DNA of 64,000 bases from Magnetospirillum sp. 15-1 (lineage in GTDB: Bacteria; Pseudomonadota; Alphaproteobacteria; Rhodospirillales; Magnetospirillaceae), in contig NZ_FXXN01000015.1 of assembly GCF_900184795.1 (NCBI RefSeq), positions 60,981 through 124,980 on the forward strand, given 5' to 3'. Made by a program: the position numbers and the translations under genes. Below are positions 36,253-45,531 of this stretch, in pieces. Every line of letters begins with the position of its first letter. Positions within the stretch are counted from its first letter, which is position 1. The notes under the pieces were generated by a model. The model saw nothing but the letters and a program-made list of their open reading frames with translations. It searched no databases and was not told the origin of the DNA.

Positions 36253-37419
36253 CTACAGGCCCTTCTCGAAATCCGCCGGTGCCCGCAGATAGGCTCCGAA
36301 CACGTCGGGCAGCTTGGCGCGCAGGTCGGTATCGGGATCGTCGGCGTCCAGCTTCCACAGCTTGATCTTCTCGCAGAAGATCTTGACCAGCTTCTTGTTG
36401 CCGGGAACGCCGAAAATCTCGGTGAAGGTATCCTCGCCCAGCTTGTCCGTGCCGACTTCCAGGAAAATGGGAATCTGCGAGTAATTGAGGAAGCGGACGA
36501 TCTGGTTGATGGACTCGCCCGACAGGATGTGCAGATGGCTGGCCATCTGTTCCAGGTCCTTGGCGTTCTGGACCTCCATGGCCTCGAGACGGTCGCAGTC
36601 GACGCACATCTCCCAGAACTTCTCGCCCATCTTGTCGTAGACGGTGCCGTGCAGGAAGTCGTAGCGCTCCTTGCCCAGAAAGGCGACGCCCTTGGCGGCC
36701 AGCGGCTGGGTGTCGAGCATCTCGCGCATCATGGCGTCGGACAGGATGCGCTTGGCCGAATCCATGGAATGGCGGCCGATATCGGCCAGGGCGGCGATGC
36801 CTTCCGGAGTGCGCAGCGTGGTGACGCCCCGGCCCATCTCGCGGATCAGTTTGACCGGCAGTTCGGCGAAGCAGGGGATCAGCGGCACCTGCCAGTCGTA
36901 ATCCAGATAGTCCTTGATGGCCCCATAGAACTGGTCGGCCTGGGTGGGCGACGACTTGGGGACTTCCATATCGCCCCACTTGCCCGAGACCAGGGCCTGG
37001 ATCTTCTCCAGCAGGTTCTTCGGCTCCTTCTTCGGCGCCATCTGGGCGGCCGGCTTGTCGGCGGTGCCGAAGCGCTTTTCCGCATAGGCCTTGGCGCCGG
37101 AACGCACCACCATGGAGATCACCTGATCCAGCGAGCGCTCGCAGCGCAGCAAGCCGTCATCGGTGGTGACCGCATTGCCGTCCCGGTCGACCAGCAGGTC
37201 CTGGAACTGTTCGCGCTTGGTCTTGACCAGTTGCATGCAGGCGTACAGCAGGTCCGGCGTGGCCAGTACGGCGGCATAGGGATTGGGAAAGGCGCCCAGG
37301 GCCGGAATCAGCTGGGTGACGCGGGTGGTCACCGGCCCCTTGATGGTCGTGATGATTTCCTTGCGGTTGGCCGCATCCTTGTCGAGCGGCTTGGCTGCAG
37401 GCTTCACGCTGCCGGACAT
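36253..37419 (-). CDS. Unrecognised 388-residue cytoplasmic protein
   Basis: I do not recognise a family. ATG 37419 follows AGAGGGGAAAATC. There is no signal peptide or membrane span. The sequence is mostly helical with a Lys/Pro-rich hinge near 120-135 (AQMAPKKEPKNLLEK). Noticeable stretches are ALGAFPNPYAAVLATPDLLY, FYGAIKDYLDYDWQVPLIPC, MCVDCDRLEAMEVQNAKDLE and ILSGESINQIVRFLNYSQIP. A C-x2-C (MCVDC) is present without a second pair. The next gene on the strand (DUF2336) ends 145 bases upstream of this start, so they could be one unit. Codon use matches the chromosome, so it is a genuine resident gene. Confidence 0.72.
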   Translation of the reverse strand: MSGSVKPAAKPLDKDAANRKEIITTIKGPVTTRVTQLIPALGAFPNPYAAVLATPDLLYACMQLVKTKREQFQDLLVDRDGNAVTTDDGLLRCERSLDQVISMVVRSGAKAYAEKRFGTADKPAAQMAPKKEPKNLLEKIQALVSGKWGDMEVPKSSPTQADQFYGAIKDYLDYDWQVPLIPCFAELPVKLIREMGRGVTTLRTPEGIAALADIGRHSMDSAKRILSDAMMREMLDTQPLAAKGVAFLGKERYDFLHGTVYDKMGEKFWEMCVDCDRLEAMEVQNAKDLEQMASHLHILSGESINQIVRFLNYSQIPIFLEVGTDKLGEDTFTEIFGVPGNKKLVKIFCEKIKLWKLDADDPDTDLRAKLPDVFGAYLRAPADFEKGL

Positions 37420-37564
37420 GATTTTCCCCTCTTATCCCAGCAGGTCAATAAATTGGCCCGCCTATTGTCCCTCGGCCTAAGCGCGGGCGTCCGCCCGCTT
37501 GGCCGCCGCCCCAATGGCGGCCCGAGGCCGGCCGAGTTGTCTGGCAAAAAGTCGGCCGGCCCGA

Positions 37565-38680
37565 TCAGTCGCCGAGCATGGTGGCCGGCAGTTGATTCAT
37601 CTTGGACAGCAGGTATTCCAGGTCGTCGTTCTCGAACTCCACGCCCAGATCACCATACTGAGTCAGGATGCGCTCGATCATGCGGCGCGAGAAACGCTCG
37701 CGGTCGTTGGGACCGCCGTCGTATTCCATCTCGTAGGATACGTCGATGGCGGCGCGCATGGCGGCATAGAAGGCCTTGGGCAGGCCCGCCTTCTCGAACA
37801 GCGCCTCGAATCCCCGCTTGCCGGCGTCGTGGATCAGGGTGCGGCAGTTCTCCACCTTGATCTTGGCCAGCTTGGCGATGGCCACCTCGAAGAAGGTCAG
37901 GTCGCCCATGCACACGGCGCGCAGCATGATGGACGGCGTCAGGCGCCCCACGTTGTAGAGGTGGCCAACCAGCTGGGCCACGTCGCCTTCCGAATTGGAC
38001 AGGCCGAGAACCGCCAGTTCGCGCGCCTGGATCATCATGGCGGCGGCGGCTTCGGGGGTGAGGTCGGGCCGCGCCATCAGGTGCTGGCGCAGGTTCTCCG
38101 ACACCTTGGTCATCAGGCGCTCGGCCACCGTGATGGGCAGCACCTTGCGCTCGACCAGGGACTGGCCCACCTGCTCGGACTCGCCGTAGCGGTCCACCAC
38201 GCGGTTGAGCGTGTTCTCGTTGAGATCGGCGCCTTCGTTGGAGACCAGGGTCGCCACCGCCGCCTCGTTGCCGGTATCCACCAGGGCGTCGGCCAGGCTG
38301 GCGGAGACGTGGTGGCGGCCGGCGACCGCCACCTGCTTTTCCGGGCTCTGGCTGTGGACGATCTCGATCAGATCCTCGTCGGTCAGCACCTCGGAGAATT
38401 GCAGCATGGGCAGCGACACGTCCTCGACGTCGCGAGCCAGCGACAGCGCCACGTCATGGGGAACCGTGGGGTTCTCCTTGAGCTGGCGGGCCAGCGCCTC
38501 GCGCACCCGCACCTCGGCATCGCGGACCATCAGACGGAAGATGTCCTCGGCCAGCTTGCGTTCGCCGTCGCTCAACCCCTGGTGCTGAGACGCGATCTTG
38601 TCGGCGATTTCGGCACGCACGTCCCCGGTCGGATTGGAGAGCAAGCGCTTGACGTCTTCTTCGTTGAGCTTCTGGTCCAC
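37565..38680 (-). CDS. DUF2336-domain protein
   Basis: 371 residues, all-helical and HEAT-like. DUF2336 proteins are alphaproteobacterial and uncharacterised. Family-like parts are the N-terminal LLSNPTGDVRAEIADKIASQ, EDIFRLMVRDAEVRVREALA, DVALSLARDVEDVSLPMLQF and DLIEIVHSQSPEKQVAVAGR. The C-terminal region (TFFEVAIAKLAKIKVENCRT, AAMRAAIDVSYEMEYDG) is also conserved-looking. There is no catalytic motif. It lies upstream of the unrecognised 36253-37419 gene on the same strand. Confidence 0.85.
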   Translation of the reverse strand: MDQKLNEEDVKRLLSNPTGDVRAEIADKIASQHQGLSDGERKLAEDIFRLMVRDAEVRVREALARQLKENPTVPHDVALSLARDVEDVSLPMLQFSEVLTDEDLIEIVHSQSPEKQVAVAGRHHVSASLADALVDTGNEAAVATLVSNEGADLNENTLNRVVDRYGESEQVGQSLVERKVLPITVAERLMTKVSENLRQHLMARPDLTPEAAAAMMIQARELAVLGLSNSEGDVAQLVGHLYNVGRLTPSIMLRAVCMGDLTFFEVAIAKLAKIKVENCRTLIHDAGKRGFEALFEKAGLPKAFYAAMRAAIDVSYEMEYDGGPNDRERFSRRMIERILTQYGDLGVEFENDDLEYLLSKMNQLPATMLGD

Positions 38681-38760
38681 GGCTGTGTTCTCTTGCCCCT
38701 TTGGGCGGACTATACAACGCTTCCCTTGCCCTGAACAGGCGGGAAGCCCTCGGACGTGAC

Positions 38761-39462
38761 TTACATCATACCAGACAAAAACGCGGCCAGCACCCTCGGG
38801 GCGACCGATTCCAGCCCGGCGGCATAACGGGCGGTGTCGGCGCGCAGTCCGGGCACGGACAATCCCGGTACGCCGCCGATCTCCGAGGCGTGGCCGATGA
38901 ACCAGCGCTCCAGCCCCGCCCCGGTGGCCTCCACATGGAATTGCAGGCCCAGCGCCGCCTTGCCCCAGGAAAACGCCTGGTTGCGGGTGACCGAGGTCGA
39001 GGCGAGCAGAGTGGCGCCGTCGGGCAGATCGAAGGTGTCGCCGTGCCAGTGCAGCACCGGAACCCCGTCCAGAACCGCCAGGGACGAGGCGCGACCGGCC
39101 CCGGTCAGCTCCAGGGCCGACCAGCCGATCTCCTTGATCCCGTTATTGGGATAGACCCGAGCGCCCAGGGCGCGGGCCATCAGCTGGGCGCCCAGGCAGA
39201 TGCCGATAATCGGCCGGCCGGCCCGCAGCCGGGCCTCGATCAGCCGCAATTCCGGGCCGAGGAAGGGGTAGTTGTCATCCTCATAGGCACCGATGGGGCC
39301 GCCCAGCACCACCAGCAGGTCCACGGCGGAATCGTCGAGAGCACCGAGATCATCGAGACCGGCCTCGGCATAGCGGATGGAATAGCCGGCCGCCTCCAGC
39401 GGCGCCTGGAAGCTGCCCAAATCCTCGAACGCCACATGGCGGATGGCGACGCAGGTCTTCAT
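38761..39462 (-). CDS. Class I glutamine amidotransferase (GuaA-like domain)
   Basis: 233 residues from ATG 39462, preceded by GGTGGGGGGAATC. A stand-alone triad-type glutaminase: the nucleophile Cys sits in IIGICLGAQLMARALGARV and His-x-Glu in LGLQFHVEATG, with oxyanion strand LLVVLGGPIGAYEDDNYPFL. Such proteins hydrolyse glutamine or gamma-glutamyl compounds for transfer of ammonia, or act on gamma-glutamyl amides. No synthetase partner is adjacent, so the acceptor is unknown. An alternative GTG at 39474 overlaps the ribosome site and is less likely. Confidence 0.88.
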   Translation of the reverse strand: MKTCVAIRHVAFEDLGSFQAPLEAAGYSIRYAEAGLDDLGALDDSAVDLLVVLGGPIGAYEDDNYPFLGPELRLIEARLRAGRPIIGICLGAQLMARALGARVYPNNGIKEIGWSALELTGAGRASSLAVLDGVPVLHWHGDTFDLPDGATLLASTSVTRNQAFSWGKAALGLQFHVEATGAGLERWFIGHASEIGGVPGLSVPGLRADTARYAAGLESVAPRVLAAFLSGMM

Positions 39463-39563
39463 GATTCCCCCCACCCGAAATCAGGGACAGCCCTCCCCGG
39501 CCGGAAACACTTCATACCCGACCGGGGTCGCTGCGTCGAGGCAGTCTTCCTATGCCAGGGGGT

Positions 39564-41255
39564 CTAGGCGGCTCGCACGTCCTTCAGGAAGGCCTCGATG
39601 GTCGAGCGCAGGTTGGACGATTGCTCGGCCAGGGTGCGCGACGCCTCCAGCACCTCGCGCGACGAGGTTCCGGTCTGGTCGGCCGCATCCTGCACCTGGA
39701 CCACGTTGCCCGACACCTCGGCGGTACCGGCGGCGGCCTGCTCGACGTTGCGGGCGATCTCCTGGGTGGCGGCGCTCTGCTCCTCCACCGCGGCGGCGAC
39801 GTCGCCGGAAATCTGCCCGATCTCCTCGATGACCTTGACGATGGTCCCGATGGTGCCGACCACCCGATGGGTCTGGTCCTGGATGGCGGCGATCTGGGTG
39901 CCGATCTCGTCGGTGGCCCGGGCCGTCTGGTTGGCGAGGTTCTTGACCTCGCCCGCCACCACGGCGAAGCCCTTGCCCGCCTCGCCGGCCCTGGCCGCCT
40001 CGATGGTGGCGTTCAGCGCCAGCAGGTTGGTCTGGCTGGCGATGTCGGTGATCAGGTTGATCACCTCGCCGATCCGCTGGGCGGTGTCGGCCAGTTCGTT
40101 GACCACCTCGCCCGCCTTGGAGGCCTCGCCCACCGCGTCTTGGGAAATGCCCGAGGAATGGGCCACCTGACGGCCGATCTCGTTGATGGAGCCCGACAGT
40201 TCCTCGGCGGCGGCGGCGACGGTCTGCACGTTGACCGAGGCTTCCTCCGAGGCGGCGGCCACGGCGGTGGCCTGATGGCTGGTCTGCTGGGCGGTGGCGC
40301 TCATGGCGCCGGCGGTGGACTGCAATTGCCCGGCGGCGGCGGCCACCTGCTGCACCATGGCGCTGGCGGCCGCGTCGAAATCGGCGGTCAGCCGTTCGAT
40401 GCGCAGCGCCCGCTGGCGGGACGCCTCGTCGGCCTGCCGCTGCTTTTCCTCCAGTTCGCGCTGGCGGATCAGGTTGGCGCGGAAGACCTCCATGGCGGCG
40501 GCCATCTCGCCGACCTCGTCGGCGCTGCTGGCGGCGGGAATGGCCACCGAGGTGTCGCCCTTGGACAGGCTGTCCATGGCCCCTGTCATGGCCACCAGCG
40601 GCGGCACGATGGAGGCGGCGGTGCGCTGGGCGGTGATCATGGCGGCGAGCAATCCGGCGATCACCGCCACCACCGCCACGGTGATCATCGTGTTGACCAG
40701 ACCCGACACCTCGGCGGAATCGGCGTCGAGCATCTGCTTCTGGTTATCGATCATGCCGCCCGAGCGCTTGCCGTCGGCGCCCTTGACCCCCGAGAACACG
40801 ACGACCAGCTTGTTAACCCGCGGCACCGCCTCGGCCACCAGCACATCGATGGCCTCCTTGGTGGCGCCCAGTCCTTCGGCCTTGGCCTGCGCCACCTTCA
40901 GTTCCAGCAGCAGGGTGCGCGCTTCCTTCCAGGAATCCTGGTTGCGGGGATTGGTGAAGCGCGCCATCAGCGCATCCATCTCGGCAATCTGGCCGTCAAG
41001 ATCCTCCCAGGCCTCGGCCCGCTCGGTCTTGAAGGAATCCTTGCCGGTCAGCAGGTAGCCGCGCAGGGCGGCCAGCGACGCGTACATATGTCCCTCGATG
41101 CCCGCGCTGGTCTGGGCCACCGGCATGCGCAGCCCGATCATCCGCTCCGACGCCCGGTTCACCCCCAGGGCCTCGAAAATAATGGTTCCCGTCACCACCG
41201 CGATCAACGCGCACAGAACCCCGAACCCCAACCAAAGACGCTTTCCGATTCGCAT
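39564..41255 (-). CDS. Methyl-accepting chemotaxis protein
   Basis: 563 residues from ATG 41255 after GGAGGGGGGAATCAGG; in-frame starts upstream to 41399 are rejected. TM1 (about 7-28) is followed by a periplasmic helical-bundle domain (about 30-190) with [20 protein letters not shown], then TM2 (about 192-213) and HAMP (about 215-270, [20 protein letters not shown]). The signalling domain has the conserved tip [20 protein letters not shown], nearly identical to that of the receptor at 30169-31851, while the sensing domains differ. The ligand is unknown. No che genes are nearby. Confidence 0.94.
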   Translation of the reverse strand: MRIGKRLWLGFGVLCALIAVVTGTIIFEALGVNRASERMIGLRMPVAQTSAGIEGHMYASLAALRGYLLTGKDSFKTERAEAWEDLDGQIAEMDALMARFTNPRNQDSWKEARTLLLELKVAQAKAEGLGATKEAIDVLVAEAVPRVNKLVVVFSGVKGADGKRSGGMIDNQKQMLDADSAEVSGLVNTMITVAVVAVIAGLLAAMITAQRTAASIVPPLVAMTGAMDSLSKGDTSVAIPAASSADEVGEMAAAMEVFRANLIRQRELEEKQRQADEASRQRALRIERLTADFDAAASAMVQQVAAAAGQLQSTAGAMSATAQQTSHQATAVAAASEEASVNVQTVAAAAEELSGSINEIGRQVAHSSGISQDAVGEASKAGEVVNELADTAQRIGEVINLITDIASQTNLLALNATIEAARAGEAGKGFAVVAGEVKNLANQTARATDEIGTQIAAIQDQTHRVVGTIGTIVKVIEEIGQISGDVAAAVEEQSAATQEIARNVEQAAAGTAEVSGNVVQVQDAADQTGTSSREVLEASRTLAEQSSNLRSTIEAFLKDVRAA

Positions 41256-41490
41256 TCCTGATTCCCCCCTCCGTGACATGAACCCTTCCCCTTCCACGTT
41301 CCAGGTCCCCACCGGCCGTTCACCCTTTTGCCGCGCAAAAGACAGCCACCGTTGATATACGTCAAAAGACGTTACCAAAAAGTGGACTGTAAAATCCACA
41401 TATTAGAACTTATACCTACGCACTTCGCACCGGGCGGCGGAGATACTTATCCCTTTGCATCTCGGCCGAGGCAGGCGACAATCTCCGGTG

Positions 41491-43305
41491 ATGAGCGATT
41501 CGAAGACATCCTGGCTGAAAACCGTCATAGAGCCACTGCGTCCCGTCATGCGGGAGTTGTTGGCGGCCTCGCTGTTCATCAACCTGATGGCGCTGGCGGT
41601 GCCCATCTTCGTGATGCAGGTCTACGACCGGGTGATCGGCCACAACGGCGTGGCGACGCTGAAGGGGCTGGTGATCGGCGTCGGCGTTCTGCTGGCCTTC
41701 GACTGGATCATCCGCACCTCGCGCGGGCGGATCATGCAGACGGCGGCGCTGCGCATCGACGTCGAGGTCGGCACCAAGCTGTTCGACAAGATCATGCATC
41801 TGCCGCTGCGCACCCTGGAAAGCCGCCCGGCCTCGTTCTGGCAGACCCTGTTCCGCGACGTGGACGGCATCCGCAACACGGTGTCGGGTTCCACCGCCGT
41901 GCTGCTGACCGACCTGCCCTTCGTGCTGATCTTCCTGGGGGTGATCTTCGTCATCGGCCGCCCGCTGGCCCTGGTGTTCATCCTGCTGTTCGTGGCGTTC
42001 CTGGTGCTGGCCTGGCGCTCGGGCGGGGCCATGAAGGAGAGCAGCGGCAAGGAAAAGAACGTCCAGCAATCCCGCGACGGGCTGGTGGCCGAGATCATCG
42101 CCGGCCGCGCCACCGTCAAGGCGGTGGCGCTCGACCGCGCCATCCGCCCCATCTGGGAGGAGCGTCAGGCCGGCGCCATCGAGCAGTCCATCCAGCGCGG
42201 CGCCACCAACGACGAATACGTCAATCTCGGCCAGATGCTGACCATGCTGGGCAGCGTCCTGCTCACCACGGTGGGCGCGGTGTTCATCATGGACCACGAG
42301 CTGACCATGGGCGCCCTGGTGGCCTGCAACATGCTGTCGTCGCGGCTCTACGGCCCCATCAATCAGCTGGTGGGCGCCTGGAAGAGCTTTTCCTCGTTCC
42401 GCCAGTCGGTGGACCGCCTGGGCGAGGTCTTCGCCGAGGCCGAGGAGCGCCGCCACAGCGCCATCCAGCGCGAGCGCCCCACCGGACTGATCACGCTCGA
42501 GGACATTTCCTTCGCCTATGACAAGAAGTCCCAGGCGGCGTCCTCCATCGACCGCCTGGAAATCCGCCCCGGCGGCATCACCGCCGTGCTGGGCCGCAAC
42601 GGCTCGGGCAAGACCACGCTGCTGAAGATCATCCTGGGGCTCTATCACCCGGCCAAGGGCCGCGTCCTGCTGGACGGCGCCGACATCGCCCAGTTCACCC
42701 GCGCCGAACTGGCCGGCTGGATGGGCTACGTGCCCCAGGAATGCGTGCTGTTCAACGCCTCGATCCGCGACAACATCGTCTATGGCTGCCCCGGCGCCAG
42801 CGACGAGCAGATCCTGGTCGCCGCCAGGGAAGCCGGTGTGCACCAGTACATCGTCGATCTGCCCGACGGCTACGGCACCTCCATCGGCGAGGCCGGATCG
42901 CGGCTGTCGGCCGGTCAGCGCCAGCGCATCGCCATCGCCCGCGCCCTGCTGGGCGACCCGCCGGTGCTGCTGCTGGACGAGCCGTCGGCCAGCCTGGACC
43001 GTCAGGCCGAGGAAGACCTGCGCGCCACCCTGGCCGAACTGGGCAAGACCCATACGGTGATCATCGTCACCCACTCGCCGGTGCTGCTGCCCATCTGCCG
43101 CGACGTGGTGGTGCTGGACAAGGGCAGCGTCGCCGCCGCCGGCCCGGCGGCCGAGACGCTGCAGCGCCTGTTCGGCGCCCGCCCGGCGCAACCGCCGGCA
43201 CCGCCGCAGCCGCAGCCTCATCCCCATCATCCGCCCCACGTGGTGGCCCAGCCGGCCCAGCCCCTGGGCGGCGGTGTGCATATCGGCGTGGGAGGCAAGC
43301 AGTGA
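41491..43305 (+). CDS. Type I secretion ABC transporter (LapB/PrtD-type permease-ATPase)
   Basis: 604-residue half transporter of the type I protein secretion class, without an N-terminal C39-like domain. Membrane helices begin with LLAASLFINLMALAVPIFVM and the family signature QVYDRVIGHNGVATL, then GSTAVLLTDLPFVLIFLGVI. The ATPase has Walker A GRNGSGKTT, Q-loop region GYVPQECVLFNASIRDNI, signature LSAGQRQRIAIARALL and Walker B VLLLDEPSA. The tail is Pro/His-rich (PQPQPHPHHPPHVV), an unusual extension. I take ATG 41491 over TTG 41455. The stop overlaps the HlyD-type partner GTG. The substrate, probably an RTX-type adhesin or enzyme, is not in the window. Confidence 0.92.
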   Translation: MSDSKTSWLKTVIEPLRPVMRELLAASLFINLMALAVPIFVMQVYDRVIGHNGVATLKGLVIGVGVLLAFDWIIRTSRGRIMQTAALRIDVEVGTKLFDKIMHLPLRTLESRPASFWQTLFRDVDGIRNTVSGSTAVLLTDLPFVLIFLGVIFVIGRPLALVFILLFVAFLVLAWRSGGAMKESSGKEKNVQQSRDGLVAEIIAGRATVKAVALDRAIRPIWEERQAGAIEQSIQRGATNDEYVNLGQMLTMLGSVLLTTVGAVFIMDHELTMGALVACNMLSSRLYGPINQLVGAWKSFSSFRQSVDRLGEVFAEAEERRHSAIQRERPTGLITLEDISFAYDKKSQAASSIDRLEIRPGGITAVLGRNGSGKTTLLKIILGLYHPAKGRVLLDGADIAQFTRAELAGWMGYVPQECVLFNASIRDNIVYGCPGASDEQILVAAREAGVHQYIVDLPDGYGTSIGEAGSRLSAGQRQRIAIARALLGDPPVLLLDEPSASLDRQAEEDLRATLAELGKTHTVIIVTHSPVLLPICRDVVVLDKGSVAAAGPAAETLQRLFGARPAQPPAPPQPQPHPHHPPHVVAQPAQPLGGGVHIGVGGKQ

Positions 43306-45005
43306 CCGGCTCCCCTCCGCCCGATCAGGCCCCCGTGCCGCAGGCCCTGGGGCAGATCGCTCCCGCCCAGGTTCCCGCCGATCAGGCCGTTCCCGGCACG
43401 CCCCCGCCCGCCGGTGGTGGACAGCCGCAGATGAGCCAGGAGCAGATGCTGCAGGCCATGGCCGCCATGATGGGCGGCGGCGGTCCGCCCGCCCCGCCTC
43501 CCACGGCGGGGGCCTCCATCCGGGCCGGGCTGCGCACCTTCTGGGCGACGCTGTGCTGGCTGCTGGCCGCCCCGGAAAAGCCCGAGAGCGCTCCCAAGGG
43601 TATCCTGGCGTGGCCCCGGCGCGCCCTCGTCGGCCTGCGCGACTGGTTCCTGCCCGCCCTCAACCCGGTGGGCCAGGCACCGCTGCAGGAATACCACGCG
43701 CCCGAATTCGGCTCGCGGCTCTACACTCTGGCCAATTCCTACCCGCTGCCCACCTGGCGGCCGCTGGCCCGCGTGGTGATGACGCTGACCGCCATCTTCA
43801 TCCTGTGGGCCTTCGCCGCCCACCTGGACGAGGTGGCCATCGCCGAGGGCGAGATCGTCCCCGAGGGCAAGGTCAAGGTCATCCAGCACCTGGAAGGCGG
43901 CGTGGTCCGCGAGATCATGGTCACCGACGGCTCCGAGGTGAAGGAGGGGGCACCGCTGATCCTGCTGGACCTGCCGGTCAGCTCGCTCAACAAGGAGGAG
44001 CTGCAGGCCCGCATGGACGGCTACACCCTCCAGCGCGCCCGCCTTGAGGCCGAACTGCACGAAAAGCCGGTGGTCTTCCCCGAGGAGGAGGCCAGGCGCC
44101 AGCCCGGACTGGTGGAATCCGAACGCCGCTCGTTCGAGGCCCGCCGCCAGGCCCTCAAGGCGACGCTGACCGTGCTCAACGACCAGGTCCGCCAGAAGGG
44201 CCTGGAGGTGCAGGAATACGAAACCAAGCAGCGCTCGCTGTCCACCAGCCTGCGGCTGTCCCAGGAACGTTTCGCCATGTCCAAGGACCTGATCAAGTCG
44301 GGTCTGGCCTCCAAGATGGACCACGTCCAGATGGAAGCCCAGATGGAGGACCTGAAGGGCCAGCTGGACTCGGTGCGGGCCTCCATCCCGCGTGCCCAGG
44401 CCGCCCAGCAGGAGGCCAGGGGCCGCGTCGAGGAGGAGATCGCCCGCTTCCAGCGCACCGCCCAGAGCGAGATGTCGGAAGCCGAACTGAATATCGCGCG
44501 GACCCGCGAACTGTTCATCCAGGCCACCGACCAGCAGCGCCGCACCCTGATCAACAGCCCCATCGACGGCATCGTCAAGAACATGCGCTCCAACACCATC
44601 GGCGGCGTGGTGCGCCCCGGCGACCCCATCATGGAGATCGTGCCCCTGCACGAGCGGCTGCAGGTGGACGCCAAGCTCAACCCCATGGACCGCGGCTACG
44701 TCCAGGTGGGCCAGCGCGCCTTGGTGAAGATCAGCGCCTACGACTACACCACCTATGGCGGGCTGGACGGCGACGTCATCTTAGTGGCGCCCGACACCAC
44801 CGTGCCGCAGACCCCCAATGCCCAGCCCTATTACCGGGTGGTGGTGCAGACCGACCGCGCCTATATCGGCGACGAGAAGGCCAAGCAGTTGATCAGCGCC
44901 GGCATGCAGGCCACCGTGGAAATCCACACCGGCACCCGCTCGGTCATGGAATTCCTGGTCAAGCCGGTGATCAAGCTGCGCCACGAGGCGTTCCGGGAAC
45001 GGTAA
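43302..45005 (+). CDS. HlyD-family type I secretion adaptor with long N-terminal extension
   Basis: 567 residues from a GTG overlapping the ABC transporter stop (GTGA). HlyD-type periplasmic adaptors are usually about 430-480 residues. Here about 150 residues precede the single TM (ARVVMTLTAIFILWAFAAHL), including a Pro/Gln/Met-rich leader (QMSQEQMLQAMAAMMGGGG) and a helical stretch. After the TM come the lipoyl half-motif EGKVKVIQHLEGGVVREIMV, a long coiled coil (about 250-420) and the second half NSPIDGIVKNMRSNTIGGVV with VKISAYDYTTYGGLDGDVI. It bridges the inner-membrane ABC protein to a TolC-type outer channel, which is not in the window. Confidence 0.92.
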   Translation: MTGSPPPDQAPVPQALGQIAPAQVPADQAVPGTPPPAGGGQPQMSQEQMLQAMAAMMGGGGPPAPPPTAGASIRAGLRTFWATLCWLLAAPEKPESAPKGILAWPRRALVGLRDWFLPALNPVGQAPLQEYHAPEFGSRLYTLANSYPLPTWRPLARVVMTLTAIFILWAFAAHLDEVAIAEGEIVPEGKVKVIQHLEGGVVREIMVTDGSEVKEGAPLILLDLPVSSLNKEELQARMDGYTLQRARLEAELHEKPVVFPEEEARRQPGLVESERRSFEARRQALKATLTVLNDQVRQKGLEVQEYETKQRSLSTSLRLSQERFAMSKDLIKSGLASKMDHVQMEAQMEDLKGQLDSVRASIPRAQAAQQEARGRVEEEIARFQRTAQSEMSEAELNIARTRELFIQATDQQRRTLINSPIDGIVKNMRSNTIGGVVRPGDPIMEIVPLHERLQVDAKLNPMDRGYVQVGQRALVKISAYDYTTYGGLDGDVILVAPDTTVPQTPNAQPYYRVVVQTDRAYIGDEKAKQLISAGMQATVEIHTGTRSVMEFLVKPVIKLRHEAFRER

Positions 45006-45045
45006 AAAAAACACGCCGGCCCTGTCACGTTCCCGTGGGCCGGCG
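45003..45045 (-). terminator. Strong hairpin with T-run reading on the minus strand
   Basis: CGCCGGCCC pairs with GGGCCGGCG across a 14-base loop. On the minus strand the stem is followed by GTGTTTTTTTT, a typical intrinsic terminator. On the plus strand there is no T-run. No minus-strand gene ends here, so it would stop antisense transcription entering the hlyD-type gene. The ECF41 -35 element lies in the loop. Confidence 0.5.
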
Positions 45046-45049
45046 CGTC
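45023..45049 (+). promoter_or_regulatory. ECF41-type sigma factor promoter
   Basis: TGTCACG (45023-45029), a 16-base spacer and CGTC (45046-45049) match the published ECF41 promoter consensus TGTCACA-N16-CGTC at 10 of 11 positions. It lies 36 bases before the ATG of the carboxymuconolactone-decarboxylase-like gene that precedes the ECF41 sigma gene. This is the expected place for autoregulation of such a pair. Confidence 0.78.
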
Positions 45050-45084
45050 ATCAAGGCGTATCTCATCGGATAAGGATCGCCTTC

Positions 45085-45531
45085 ATGAGCACGCGTTTCG
45101 ATGTCAGCGCCCTGGCGCCCAAGGCCTACCAGGGCCTCTATGCCGTCTCCGAGACCCTGGCCGGGTCCAGCCTGGGGGCCGGTTTCAAGCATCTGATCGA
45201 CCTCCGGGTCTCGCAACTCAACAACTGCCACTTCTGCCAGAACCTCCACCGCGACTGGGGCCTGCGCGACGGCGTGACGGAAGAGCAGTTGCGGGCGGTG
45301 GCCGAATGGTCCGCCTCGCCCCTGTTCAACGCCGGGGAAAAGGCCGCCTTCGCCTGGGCCGAGGCCCTGACCCGGCAACAGGAGGACAAGGTGCCCGAAC
45401 TGCTGGCCGAACTGCGCCGCCACCATGCCGAGACCTATATCGCCGAGCTGACCATGATCATCGCGGTGATCAACGCCTGGAACCGGGTGGGCATCTCGGC
45501 CTACGCGGTGGGACCGGCGGCCCATGGCTGA
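45085..45531 (+). CDS. Carboxymuconolactone decarboxylase / AhpD-like protein
   Basis: 148-residue all-helical protein of the CMD/AhpD superfamily. The active-site motif C48-x2-C51-x3-H55 is intact (LNNCHFCQNLHRDW), suggesting peroxidase/disulfide-type redox chemistry as in AhpD rather than true decarboxylation. Other family stretches are HLIDLRVSQLNNC and ELTMIIAVINAWNRVGIS. It overlaps the ECF41 sigma gene by 8 bases. CMD-like genes are the usual partners and targets of ECF41 factors (known), and an ECF41-type promoter lies directly upstream. It probably responds to oxidative or electrophile stress (inference). Confidence 0.92.
   Translation: MSTRFDVSALAPKAYQGLYAVSETLAGSSLGAGFKHLIDLRVSQLNNCHFCQNLHRDWGLRDGVTEEQLRAVAEWSASPLFNAGEKAAFAWAEALTRQQEDKVPELLAELRRHHAETYIAELTMIIAVINAWNRVGISAYAVGPAAHG

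Noticed and set aside
45003-45045. Hairpin taken as the terminator of the HlyD-type gene
   Set aside because: There is no T-run on the plus side. The T-run is on the minus side, so it is listed as a minus-strand terminator.
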